In this document: positions 1 to 7,808 of the stretch, piece by piece | How the letters are laid out: each line of letters begins with the position of its first letter | Numbering within the stretch: position 1 is the stretch's first letter | Assembly: GCA_013178305.1 (NCBI GenBank) | Contig: JABLXB010000001.1 | Coordinates: 362,516-426,515 of the forward strand | Source: Bacillota bacterium | Lineage (GTDB): Bacteria; Bacillota; Sulfobacillia; JABLXB01 | Reading direction: 5' to 3' | Length of the DNA stretch: 64,000 nt | The notes under the pieces: model-generated | Told to the model about the DNA's origin: nothing | Database searches by the model: none | The model's input: the letters and a program-made list of their open reading frames with translations, nothing else | Position numbers and translations under genes: made by a program

Positions 1-1024
1 AACACGCCTCGCGGTAACCCAGTTTCAGCCAGTCCCTCAACCGCGGGTGGTTGTGCTCGAGGCCCTCCGGGCAGGGGGTCACAAAAATGATGCAGCCGCC
101 CTTCTTCACCGCGAAGTACGCTGAAATGAGGCCCTTCTCGGCCTGCCAGTAGTCGATGTCGCACGGGAAGGAACTCACGATCACGATGTCGGCCGGCTCC
201 GGCACGTCAACCCCATAGGCCTCGGTGGCGATAGCGGCGCCCTCACGCTGCGCCTTCACGAAGTCGCCGGCGACGACGCCGACTATTTCGCCGCGGTGAT
301 TCAGCACGGTGTTGACGATGAACGCGAGCCCAACCCTCCGCGCCACTTCTTCCATGCCGGCCCTGCACGGGTTGTCCATGACCCCGAGCGGGATCTCGTC
401 CAGCAGCGCCGCGGCGACGTGGGTCGCGGCGGTCGTCGCGAACCCGCATATCCCGGGCTGCACGATCTTCGCCCCGCCCGAGAATCCAGCGTCGGAGTGC
501 GGGACGATGTTACCCGTGCCGATGACGAAGTCGGCCTCGAGCGCTTTCCTGTTCACGTGGACGGGTATCTTGCTCGGCCCGACCTCGACGACGCCAAGGT
601 CGACCATCTGGGTTTTGTCCCTGAAGTCGTGCTGGGATATCTTCACCCTGTCCACGACCACTTGTCCGACCTTGTCCACGATCTCCTGGCTGGTCATCAC
701 CCTGTGAGTGCCCGGGGCGGTCAGGAGCTCTATGTGCTTCGACGCAACGCCGCAGCCCTCGAGGTAATCGAGCAGCACCGGCAGCATCATCTTGAGAGGG
801 GTGTTGCGCGTATTGTCCTCGATGAGGATGAGCACCTTGTCCCCGGCCGAAACAAGGTCCCTCAGAGCCGCGCAACCGGTGGGGTTGTCCAGCTTCCGCC
901 TGATGGCTTCCCTGGGATTACCTACCGGGGCCAGGTCCTTCATCTTGCCGTCGAAAAGAAGCCGGCCCGCCGGGATCCGGGCCTTCACGGAACCCGATCC
1001 GTAAGGTAGCGTTATCGTTGTCAG
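1..1024 (-). CDS. larA: LarA-family nickel-pincer racemase/epimerase (DUF2088), 3' end cut by window
   Basis: Translating the minus strand gives about 340 residues of a LarA/DUF2088 protein that runs off the left edge; the family is usually about 420 residues. The SGGAK motif is present (Lys codon at 467-469). In lactate racemase this lysine carries the nickel-pincer nucleotide cofactor; nearby PHSDAG is also typical. LarA homologues racemise or epimerise 2-hydroxyacids and the substrate here is unknown. It is the last visible gene of the hut/AcnX operon, 31 bp after the AcnX small subunit. No ATG fits. A GGAGGGAGG ribosome site stands about 9 nt before an in-frame CTG at 1024; a GTG at 989 is the next choice. 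larBCE are not in the window. Confidence 0.85.
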   Translation of the reverse strand, partial: MTTITLPYGSGSVKARIPAGRLLFDGKMKDLAPVGNPREAIRRKLDNPTGCAALRDLVSAGDKVLILIEDNTRNTPLKMMLPVLLDYLEGCGVASKHIELLTAPGTHRVMTSQEIVDKVGQVVVDRVKISQHDFRDKTQMVDLGVVEVGPSKIPVHVNRKALEADFVIGTGNIVPHSDAGFSGGAKIVQPGICGFATTAATHVAAALLDEIPLGVMDNPCRAGMEEVARRVGLAFIVNTVLNHRGEIVGVVAGDFVKAQREGAAIATEAYGVDVPEPADIVIVSSFPCDIDYWQAEKGLISAYFAVKKGGCIIFVTPCPEGLEHNHPRLRDWLKLGYREAC

Positions 1025-1055
1025 GTCGGGCGCCTCCCTCCGCGAGTGTTGTCCG

Positions 1056-1463
1056 CTACTCGAGCGTCACAATCTCGTTGTCTGCGTCCACGGTCACCTT
1101 CTGCCCGTCTTTCAGGTTTTCGTAGAACCCGCGGTCCACCCTGTACACGGCCGGTATCTCCATGACGATGGCGCTCGACACGAGCACGGTATCGGGGTGC
1201 TCGATGACCATCGCCTTCGGGGCCTTGTCGTGCTTCATGAGCTTGTACAACCCGTCAGCCTGCACGACCGAGCTACCCTTGCCCGACGGCATGACAAGGA
1301 TTTTCCCCGCGACGCTGCTGCCTTCCAGTGAATGATTCTTTTCTTTGACGATGCCTGTCTCAGGTGCTACGAGGTAGAAGCAGACAGCGTCGCGGGAAAT
1401 CATGACCTCGCCTTCGGCCTTGCCTGCCGATATGCGACGGCACATGAACTGCTTACCGGGCAT
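1056..1463 (-). CDS. Aconitase X swivel domain / small subunit (DUF126)
   Basis: The 135-residue protein matches the swivelling small domain (DUF126) of aconitase X, with the typical VMPSGKGSS loop near residue 58 and a beta-rich remainder. In split AcnX enzymes it pairs with the catalytic DUF521 subunit, and here the start codon overlaps the stop of that gene by one base. AcnX enzymes are iron-sulfur hydro-lyases; characterised members dehydrate cis- or trans-3-hydroxy-L-proline or mevalonate 5-phosphate. The substrate here cannot be read from sequence. Placement after histidine-degradation genes and before a LarA-type epimerase suggests a hydroxyacid or hydroxy-amino-acid step, which is inference. 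Confidence 0.88.
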   Translation of the reverse strand: MPGKQFMCRRISAGKAEGEVMISRDAVCFYLVAPETGIVKEKNHSLEGSSVAGKILVMPSGKGSSVVQADGLYKLMKHDKAPKAMVIEHPDTVLVSSAIVMEIPAVYRVDRGFYENLKDGQKVTVDADNEIVTLE

Positions 1464-2680
1464 TATCGCGACACCTCCCCTTTGATAGCGGCCTCAACGG
1501 CCTCCTTAAGGGGCCTGATGATGAACTTGATGTCCCTGATCTCGTTGTAATAGGCGCACTTCGGCGAGTCGGTCACGCCGGTCTTACCGTAATATGGCTG
1601 CCAGCACGGCGGGACATCGATGCAGGTGTCCGACACGATGTGGCCCCCGGCTCGCTGGATCGTGCTGAGGTATCCCATCCGCCGCGCGAGCTCTTTTGTG
1701 GTCGAGCTGGTCAGCGCCCAGAAGTCGACCGCGAGCCGCTTTCCTTCGAGGGTCCGCGCTATTTCGGCGACCTGGTTGAGCGTGAGGTGCGGGCACCCGA
1801 ACATCGCGAAGTCGATCTTGCCTGGTTCGCCCATTATCAGGTGGCGGACGTGGTCAAGATCCTCATCCGTGATCACTATCCGCTCCTTCGGCTTCCTCCC
1901 GCCGAAGGCGGCCTCCAGAGTGGGTGCTTCCGGGGTTATGCCTGCGATGTGGTACATTGGGACGGCGCCCGACGTGTTGAGCTGGGCGCCGAAGTTCATG
2001 AATCCCTCGGGGGTTGGTCTCTCCTTGATTCCGGTGAACACGGGGATCTCGAGGCCCTTGTACTTGAGGGGGTAGCTCCACCCCAGCAGCTGGTAGTCGA
2101 AGTCGTCCTTCACGCGGGCCTCGACCTCGACGAGTATCTCGCCCTTGCGGTTTTCGTCGAGAAGCAACCCGTATTCGGGCACGAGTCCGGTTATCGCCGC
2201 GCACAGCGCGCTCTGGGACGATTCCCTGTTGGACCTCGCCCCTATAACTGAATTGACGTATGGCGTTGCGCTCGATTCCGAGAACGCTACCACTTCGCCA
2301 TACGCCGGCACGTTCTGGCCGAGGTATGGGGTACAGTCGAAAGTGAGGGTCGCGCCGATCTTCCTGTAGGCCTCGTCAGTGGCCGTGACGATGTCCCAGC
2401 CCTCTTTGGGGATTTCGAACAGGTGCTCGCTGAGGTACGCGCAGTCGATGCTCGGGTTGACAGTCGGGGATACCTTGCACCGCGCGCCCTTGTTCAGGAG
2501 TTTCTCGACGAACCAGAGGTCGGCGTCCTGCGCGCTCAGCGCCACGTGCGCCCTGGTTATCGGCACCATCCGCCGCGCCTCGAACACATTCCCCACGGCT
2601 ACCTGGATCTTCATGGCCAGGGCCGTGCCCTCGCCGTACTTGCCGTCCAGCATGTCTTTCTCGTAGGCGGAAAGATTCAC
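1463..2680 (-). CDS. Aconitase X catalytic subunit (DUF521)
   Basis: This is the large catalytic subunit of a split aconitase X hydro-lyase. Cysteines in CTPY, GCPH and DTCIDVPPC and the SPKCAYY motif near the C-terminus fit the family's iron-sulfur and active-site positions. The open frame extends to 2719, but a GTG at 2680 with GGGGGTG just upstream, giving an N-terminus of VNLSAYEKDML, looks like the real start (405 residues). It lies 86 bp from ftcD and is coupled to the small-subunit gene by a 1-bp overlap. In bacteria the best known role is 3-hydroxyproline dehydration; the hut context is unusual and leaves the substrate open. Confidence 0.88.
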   Translation of the reverse strand: MNLSAYEKDMLDGKYGEGTALAMKIQVAVGNVFEARRMVPITRAHVALSAQDADLWFVEKLLNKGARCKVSPTVNPSIDCAYLSEHLFEIPKEGWDIVTATDEAYRKIGATLTFDCTPYLGQNVPAYGEVVAFSESSATPYVNSVIGARSNRESSQSALCAAITGLVPEYGLLLDENRKGEILVEVEARVKDDFDYQLLGWSYPLKYKGLEIPVFTGIKERPTPEGFMNFGAQLNTSGAVPMYHIAGITPEAPTLEAAFGGRKPKERIVITDEDLDHVRHLIMGEPGKIDFAMFGCPHLTLNQVAEIARTLEGKRLAVDFWALTSSTTKELARRMGYLSTIQRAGGHIVSDTCIDVPPCWQPYYGKTGVTDSPKCAYYNEIRDIKFIIRPLKEAVEAAIKGEVSR

Positions 2681-2766
2681 GATTTCACCCCCGCGAACCC
2701 GCGAATGGTTGGAGGTCATCCGGTCGCCAACCGTTGCACTGGTCGGCCGGTCTGTTAGCCGCTCTA

Positions 2767-3657
2767 TCAGTCGATCAACGTGTTCTCTATGATCTGGCCC
2801 ATGTTGAAATCGTGTACCTGCAGGTAGTGCTTGACGACCTCGTCAAGCGCCATGAGCGGGACCGGGCCGACGAGCTCCGCGCCCGCTACCAGCACCCCGT
2901 AGCGCGCGGCCTCCGACCTGATGGTCTCCATGACCCGGGGAATGGGGGTCTTGCGGTAGTCGATGAGGTTCATCGACACCTGGACCATCCCCTTATCCTC
3001 GAGGGAGAGCCCCATCGCCCGGACGTACCGGTACCCGCCGTTTATGTGCCTGACTGCCCTGGCGATCCTCTCCGCGATGGAAAGGTCGTCCGTCCTGAGG
3101 TTGACGTTGAAGGCCACGAGCGGGAATCTAGCGCCCGTGATCACCGCGCCCGTCCTGGCGTTGAACTCAGCGGGGCCCTCGTCGGGCTTCCAGTTCGGGT
3201 CGCAGAGCTTGTCGCGGAGACCCTCGTACTGGCCCTTGCGCACGTTGACAAGGCTCTGGCGCTCGGGTCGCGTCGCCGCGTCCTCGTAGTAGTAGACAGG
3301 GATACCCTTCGCGCCCACGAACTTGCCGAACACCCGCGAGATCTCGACCGCTTCCGCGGTCTCGACATCGCGGATGGGTATGAAAGGAACGACGTCGAGC
3401 GCCCCCATCCTGGGGTGGGCGCCGCTGTGCTTCGTCATGTCGATGATCTCGAACGTCTTGTCTGCGAGCTTCTTTGTGGCCTCGAGCACCGCTTCCGGAG
3501 CCCCAAGGTACGTGATGACCGAGCGGTTGTGGTCCTCGTCCGACGAGTAGTCGAGCAGCTTGGCGCCGGCGGTCGTCCGCACCTGGTCCACCACGGCCTC
3601 GACCATTTCGCGGTTCCTGCCCTCACTGATGTTTGGAACGCACATCAGGACTCTCAT
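2767..3657 (-). CDS. ftcD: Glutamate formimidoyltransferase (FTCD N-terminal type)
   Basis: The enzyme transfers the formimino group from N-formimino-L-glutamate to tetrahydrofolate, giving glutamate and 5-formiminotetrahydrofolate, a late step of histidine breakdown. The 296-residue chain begins MRVLMCVPNISEGRN and has the HNRSV and GAHPRMGALDVVPF motifs of the formiminotransferase family. It is a stand-alone enzyme with the cyclodeaminase encoded just upstream (ATGA overlap), unlike the fused mammalian FTCD. A cytosolic product is expected. Start and length agree with bacterial homologues. Confidence 0.95.
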   Translation of the reverse strand: MRVLMCVPNISEGRNREMVEAVVDQVRTTAGAKLLDYSSDEDHNRSVITYLGAPEAVLEATKKLADKTFEIIDMTKHSGAHPRMGALDVVPFIPIRDVETAEAVEISRVFGKFVGAKGIPVYYYEDAATRPERQSLVNVRKGQYEGLRDKLCDPNWKPDEGPAEFNARTGAVITGARFPLVAFNVNLRTDDLSIAERIARAVRHINGGYRYVRAMGLSLEDKGMVQVSMNLIDYRKTPIPRVMETIRSEAARYGVLVAGAELVGPVPLMALDEVVKHYLQVHDFNMGQIIENTLID

Positions 3658-4259
3658 ACGCCACCTCCGACTTCCAGGCCGGCAAAGCCGGCAGCCGTTT
3701 TCAGAAACGAATCAGCCTCGGCCTCAAACCGGGCCTTTGCTGCGGGGTCCTTCAGTGAATCGAGGTTAATCCTTACGTTAAACACACAGCCTGTTACACC
3801 CGTCGTTGCCAGAAGCCGCGCGACCTCGAGGTCGGATGCGGCATTCGGGTTGGACTTCCCCTTCAACCGCCTGTACAGGTCCAGCACCTTCAAGCAGGAG
3901 ACCGCGTTGTCGCGCGGGACCTCCGTGGCGTTGACCAGGGCGGCCTGGATCGCCCTGCTCCTGGCCTGTTTCTCCTCATCGGTGGACTTCGGGAGCTTGT
4001 AGGCGTCGGCCACCCTGCTGAATGCCTCGGCATCCTTCACCGCGCCCGTCAACAGGGCATCCCGTAGCTCGACCGCCGCGGAAACAACGGCGTCATATTC
4101 CCCGTCGCTCAACGCGCTGTCAGGGCGTCCCCTGGACAGGCCGGCCACCATCCCCACCAGTCCGGCGGCCATACCGCCGGCGAATGCGGATGCCGAACCC
4201 CCTCCGATCGTCTTGTCCGACGGATCGAGGATTCTGTCCATTACGTCATACCTGGTCAA
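3654..4259 (-). CDS. fchA: Formimidoyltetrahydrofolate cyclodeaminase
   Basis: This 201-residue protein belongs to the cyclodeaminase/cyclohydrolase family, with the signature IGGGSASAFAGGMAAGLVGMV near residue 17. It converts 5-formiminotetrahydrofolate to 5,10-methenyltetrahydrofolate and ammonia, feeding one-carbon metabolism. It sits between hutI and ftcD with 4-bp overlaps on both sides, so translation is probably coupled. The start is a TTG inside the hutI stop (TTGA). The pair with ftcD shows that histidine is degraded by the folate-dependent route and not through formamide release. Confidence 0.93.
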   Translation of the reverse strand: MTRYDVMDRILDPSDKTIGGGSASAFAGGMAAGLVGMVAGLSRGRPDSALSDGEYDAVVSAAVELRDALLTGAVKDAEAFSRVADAYKLPKSTDEEKQARSRAIQAALVNATEVPRDNAVSCLKVLDLYRRLKGKSNPNAASDLEVARLLATTGVTGCVFNVRINLDSLKDPAAKARFEAEADSFLKTAAGFAGLEVGGGV

Positions 4260-5554
4260 TGCGTACCACCATCCCCATTAACAATAACCCTGCCCCCTTC
4301 AACGACAACCTTCCCCCGCTTGATCACCTTGTCGACCACGTTTCCGCCGAGGCGGTATATCACGTGCTCGTACGAAGGGACGTCCCAAACCTGGATGTCC
4401 GCCAGCTTCCCGGGTTCGAGCGAACCGCGGTCGGACTCGAGGCCGAGCGCCTTAGCGCCACCGAGCGTAGCGGCCCGCAACGCTTCCGCCGGCGACAGGC
4501 GGTGATTCCTGCACGCCAGCGCCATCACGAGCTGCATGGACTCGGTCCACCCGCCCGGGCACAGGTTCGTGGCGAGGGCGACCGTCACCCCCGCGTCAAC
4601 GACCGCGCGCGCATTCACCGGTCGCGGATGACGTACCGCGAAGTCTATTCCGGGCAGCAGCACGCCCGGGACTCCCGATCCGGCCAGTTTCCCGAGGGCC
4701 TCGGGTGGCGTGTAGTTGAGGTGGTCCGCGGACGCCATTCGCATGTCCGCCGCGAGGTCAGAACCGCCGATGTACGAATAGGCGTCCGTGTGGATCTTGG
4801 GGCGCAGCCCGGCGCCGGCCGCCGCCTCGAGGATGCGCTCGGAGTCCGCGGTGGTGAAGTGGCCGTCGTCGCACCACACGTCACAGAAGGTGGCGACCCC
4901 GATGCCCGCCACCCAGGGGATCATCTCGCCTATCAGCATATCGATGTACATCTCGCGGGACACGTCCGGCGGCCACCCATGGGCCCCCAGGAACGTGCTG
5001 ACGATGTCCACCGGGGTTTCCTTGCCAAGCCGCGCGTTGACGCGGAGCATCTTTATCTCATCTACGGTGGTGAGGCCGTAGCCGCTCTTACTTTCCAGCG
5101 TGGTGGTCCCAGCGGCGAGCATCCTGAGGAGCCGCGCCCTCGCGGAGGTGAAGAGTTCTTCCTCGCTCGCCTGCCTCGTCATCTTCACGGAGACCATTAT
5201 CCCTGTCTCGATCCCCATCCACTGGAGATCGGCAGGGTCGTCGGTCGTCATCCTCGCCGCGTACTCGCGGACCCGTGACCCACCGAACACCAGGTGGGTG
5301 TGGCAATCCACGAAGCCCGGCGCCACGACCTTGCCCGTGGCGTCGATGACGGCGGCGCCACTCGTATCCACGGCGCGGTTTACTTCCTCTCGCGCGCCTG
5401 CTGCGACGATACGGTCACCCGCGATCGCCACGCAGCCGTTCTCTATCCTCCCGATCAGGTCGCGGGCATTCTCCGTGCAGGTGATTATCTCGGATGCGCC
5501 GGTAATTACGACGCTTGCCTCCGGTTTCTGTCGCCTGTCCCCCATCCAGCTCAC
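4256..5554 (-). CDS. hutI: Imidazolonepropionase
   Basis: The 432-residue amidohydrolase opens the imidazolone ring to give N-formimino-L-glutamate, the third step of histidine degradation. Metal-binding HTHLVFGG, the KSGYGL and the GVATFCDVWCD segments are as in HutI, and the C-terminal DLADIQVWD part fits the composite amidohydrolase domain. The GTG at 5554 gives MSWMGD; an ATG follows nine bases later. It overlaps fchA by 4 bp. Upstream, a 149-bp gap with two hairpins separates it from hutU. Confidence 0.95.
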   Translation of the reverse strand: MSWMGDRRQKPEASVVITGASEIITCTENARDLIGRIENGCVAIAGDRIVAAGAREEVNRAVDTSGAAVIDATGKVVAPGFVDCHTHLVFGGSRVREYAARMTTDDPADLQWMGIETGIMVSVKMTRQASEEELFTSARARLLRMLAAGTTTLESKSGYGLTTVDEIKMLRVNARLGKETPVDIVSTFLGAHGWPPDVSREMYIDMLIGEMIPWVAGIGVATFCDVWCDDGHFTTADSERILEAAAGAGLRPKIHTDAYSYIGGSDLAADMRMASADHLNYTPPEALGKLAGSGVPGVLLPGIDFAVRHPRPVNARAVVDAGVTVALATNLCPGGWTESMQLVMALACRNHRLSPAEALRAATLGGAKALGLESDRGSLEPGKLADIQVWDVPSYEHVIYRLGGNVVDKVIKRGKVVVEGGRVIVNGDGGTH

Positions 5555-5640
5555 GCCTCACGTTTTCAGCCGTCTCGCCCTGCAACGTCGGCCGCGCAAA
5601 GAGCCTTTGCACCTTACACACATCTGCCTGCCTTCGCCCA

Positions 5641-5678
5641 CCCGGACGCCGGTCCGATAACCGGGCCGGCTGTCCGGG
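5641..5678 (-). promoter_or_regulatory. Hairpin in hutU-hutI spacer (possible attenuator or processing site)
   Basis: Within an otherwise tight operon, the 149-bp gap between hutU and hutI holds a strong two-tier hairpin: CCCGGAC (5641-5647) pairs with GTCCGGG (5672-5678) and GCCGG/CCGGC pair inside. A second stem, GCAAAG/CTTTGC, lies at 5596-5610. A U-tract is not visible after either. The pair could be an internal terminator or antiterminator, an RNA-stability element, or a HutP target; this is inference. Confidence 0.45.
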
Positions 5679-5703
5679 TTAGTTGTCGGGTCACCGGCTA
5701 CAT

Positions 5704-7410
5704 CTACTTCTCCAGGTCCTTCGGCCCAAAGGTGGCCCTGGGGCTCCACCAGAGAGGTATCTTGATGCTCTCCTTCGTCAACTTACCTTTGCCCATCGCG
5801 ACGTCGCGCGCGGTCTCGTACCCGGCCTGGGCGTGGCGGACCACACCGATGCCTGAGTCGGTGGTCATGCACACCGAGAGACGGAATTTCGCTTCTTCCG
5901 TGCCGTCGGCGATCATGGTGACGCCGGTGTGCACTGCCTCGCCCATCGAGTAATTGGCCTGGATGGCGACCAGGTCGGCCATACCCACCGCGTTGAGCAG
6001 GCCGTTCAGGTACGGCCAATCAGAGATCAGGTCGCTGCCGTCCTTCATGTTCTCCGATTCAAACGTCGGGTTCACTATCGAGCCGGAGTCGAGGTTATCG
6101 CGCGAGAACGCGACCGGGCCGGCGAGCTCGCCGCGACGGATCATCTCGTTGACCTCGAGCGCGAATTCCTTACGCTGGCCGAACCCCATATAGCAGATGC
6201 GGGCGGGCAGGGCCTCGATCGGGATGTGCTTCTTCGCAAGGCTGATCCACCTGGTCACCAGGATGTCATCCTCGAACTTGTTGAGTATCATCTCGTCGAT
6301 CTTCGCCAGGTCGCTCGCCTCACCCGAGAGGCAGGTCCACCTGAAGGGCCCACGGCCTTCGCAGAACAGCGGCCTGATGTACGCCTGGACGAACCCGGGG
6401 ATCTTCATGGCTTCTTTCTCGGCCATTCCGGCGTCGCGGGCCTCCTTGCGGATGCTGTTGCCGTATTCGAACGAATGCACGCCCTTATCCAGGTATTTGT
6501 TGAGCATGGTGAGCTCGCGGATCATGGTCTCGCGGGCTTTCTTCAAGTACAGCAGGCGGTCTTTCGCCCTCAGCTCGGCAGCCTGATCCGGGGTGTAGCC
6601 GGACGGAATGTAGGAAATTGGGTCGTGGGCCGGCGTCATGGATGACATGATGTCGGGCATGAAGCCCTTCGCGAATGCCTGCTCGAATATGTCAGCCGAG
6701 TTGCCGACCACCGCGATGCCGAGTGGCTTCTTTTCGGCGGCGTACTTCTTCGCCATCGCTATGGCCTCGTCGAGCGACGGAGCGAGCACATCTATGAACT
6801 TCTTCTCGATCCTGCGCTTGATTATCTTCTCATCCGCGTCGCACAAGAGGCAGACGCCACCGTGCATTGTCATGGCCCTGGTCTGGTTGCCGCCCATTCC
6901 ACCGGCGCCGGCCGTCATGTAGATCTTGCCGACCAGCGAGTCGTTATAGTGCAGGCGAGCAATAGCCGAGAGGGTCTCGAACGTCCCCTGGATTACGCCC
7001 TGCGTCCCGATATACTCCCACGGGCCGGCGGTGTACTGCGCGAACATCGTGAGGTTCTTGTCCTGCAGGTCGTAGAATATCGGCCAAGTCGCCTTCATGA
7101 TGTTGGTGTTGGCCATGACTACTTCGGGCGCGTACTTGTGGGTCTTGAAAATGGCGACCGGCATGCCGGACTGGACCACGAGTGTCTCATCGTCTTCGAG
7201 GTTCTTCAGGGCGTCGACGATCGCGTGATACGACTCCCAGTTCCGGGCGCACTTCCCGATGCCACCGTAGATTACCAGCTCTTCCGGCTTCTCCGCGTTC
7301 TCCATGTTGTTCTCGAGCATGCGGAGAATACTTTCCTGCCTCCAGCCCTTGCACCGGAGGGTCTTACCGCGTTGCGCCTTGACCGAATACAGGATCTCGG
7401 GCTTCGCCAC
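5704..7410 (-). CDS. hutU: Urocanate hydratase
   Basis: The 568-residue enzyme hydrates urocanate to imidazolonepropionate using tightly bound NAD. TAGPWEYIGTQGV near residue 127, the glycine-rich GAGGMGGNQTRAM near residue 167 and FGQRKEFALEVNEM near residue 404 are family hallmarks. It is the first gene of the minus-strand operon. The start is GTG at 7410, preceded by a long GGAGGAGGAGG purine tract. HutH (histidine ammonia-lyase) is not in the window, so the cluster as seen begins at urocanate; hutH may lie elsewhere or urocanate may be imported. Confidence 0.96.
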   Translation of the reverse strand: MAKPEILYSVKAQRGKTLRCKGWRQESILRMLENNMENAEKPEELVIYGGIGKCARNWESYHAIVDALKNLEDDETLVVQSGMPVAIFKTHKYAPEVVMANTNIMKATWPIFYDLQDKNLTMFAQYTAGPWEYIGTQGVIQGTFETLSAIARLHYNDSLVGKIYMTAGAGGMGGNQTRAMTMHGGVCLLCDADEKIIKRRIEKKFIDVLAPSLDEAIAMAKKYAAEKKPLGIAVVGNSADIFEQAFAKGFMPDIMSSMTPAHDPISYIPSGYTPDQAAELRAKDRLLYLKKARETMIRELTMLNKYLDKGVHSFEYGNSIRKEARDAGMAEKEAMKIPGFVQAYIRPLFCEGRGPFRWTCLSGEASDLAKIDEMILNKFEDDILVTRWISLAKKHIPIEALPARICYMGFGQRKEFALEVNEMIRRGELAGPVAFSRDNLDSGSIVNPTFESENMKDGSDLISDWPYLNGLLNAVGMADLVAIQANYSMGEAVHTGVTMIADGTEEAKFRLSVCMTTDSGIGVVRHAQAGYETARDVAMGKGKLTKESIKIPLWWSPRATFGPKDLEK

Positions 7411-7501
7411 TATGTCTTCCTCCTCCTCCTCACTCCGAGTTGAGCATTGACAGCCACTAACTCAACATCTACAAACCGGCGTCTCGTCACACCCAACACC
7501 A

Positions 7502-7517
7502 TGCAATTCTCTTGCCA
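7502..7517 (-). promoter_or_regulatory. Sigma-54 promoter of the hut operon
   Basis: Read on the minus strand, TGGCAAGAGAATTGCA matches the sigma-54 consensus TGGCACG-N4-TTGCW with invariant GG (-24) and GC (-12) at the correct spacing. Transcription would start near 7491, giving a leader of about 80 nt before hutU. A divergent gene at 7809 encodes the sigma-54 activator expected for such a promoter. Confidence 0.82.
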
Positions 7518-7655
7518 GCCCAACTCATCCTTGAGGTAGCGGCGAGGTAGTGGCGGGACGTTACGCCCGCGGTCGCTTTTCGGCTGCTTAAAGGCCATTT
7601 CGCCGGCCACCCGGCAGCAGTCCTGCAATCTCGCAAGCCCGGCCGTTCCCCCTCC

Positions 7656-7676
7656 AGCCGGCCTCAGCAGCCGGCT
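7656..7676. promoter_or_regulatory. Inverted repeat, candidate enhancer site for the sigma-54 activator
   Basis: AGCCGG at 7656-7661 and CCGGCT at 7671-7676 form a perfect dyad with a 9-bp spacer. It lies about 140-160 bp upstream of the -24 element, the normal distance for an upstream activating sequence, and also about 130 bp before the activator gene. The 398-bp gap between hutU and the activator shows no credible gene. Confidence 0.4.
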
Positions 7677-7808
7677 CTCGCGGGCCTTCAGCACGCCACG
7701 GGTTTATGCACTCCGCAAAAATCCTTTGCACCAGACCCCGCGGACGGGAGGAACAACCGCCGCCGCCACAGAAATCTTGGAGAATACCTGCGGGAGGAGG
7801 TTGAAGCC

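Noticed and set aside
2734..4002. 422-codon open frame antisense to ftcD and fchA
   Set aside because: The opposite strand encodes two clearly conserved enzymes with coupled overlaps; the antisense product matches nothing known.
7411..7500. HutP-binding UAG triplets in the hutU leader
   Set aside because: Only two UAG triplets are present on the transcript, without the regular 4-nt spacing of known HutP sites, and no leader terminator is evident.
7410..7694. 94-codon minus-strand frame upstream of hutU
   Set aside because: It covers the sigma-54 promoter and leader of hutU and has a random-looking Arg-rich sequence.
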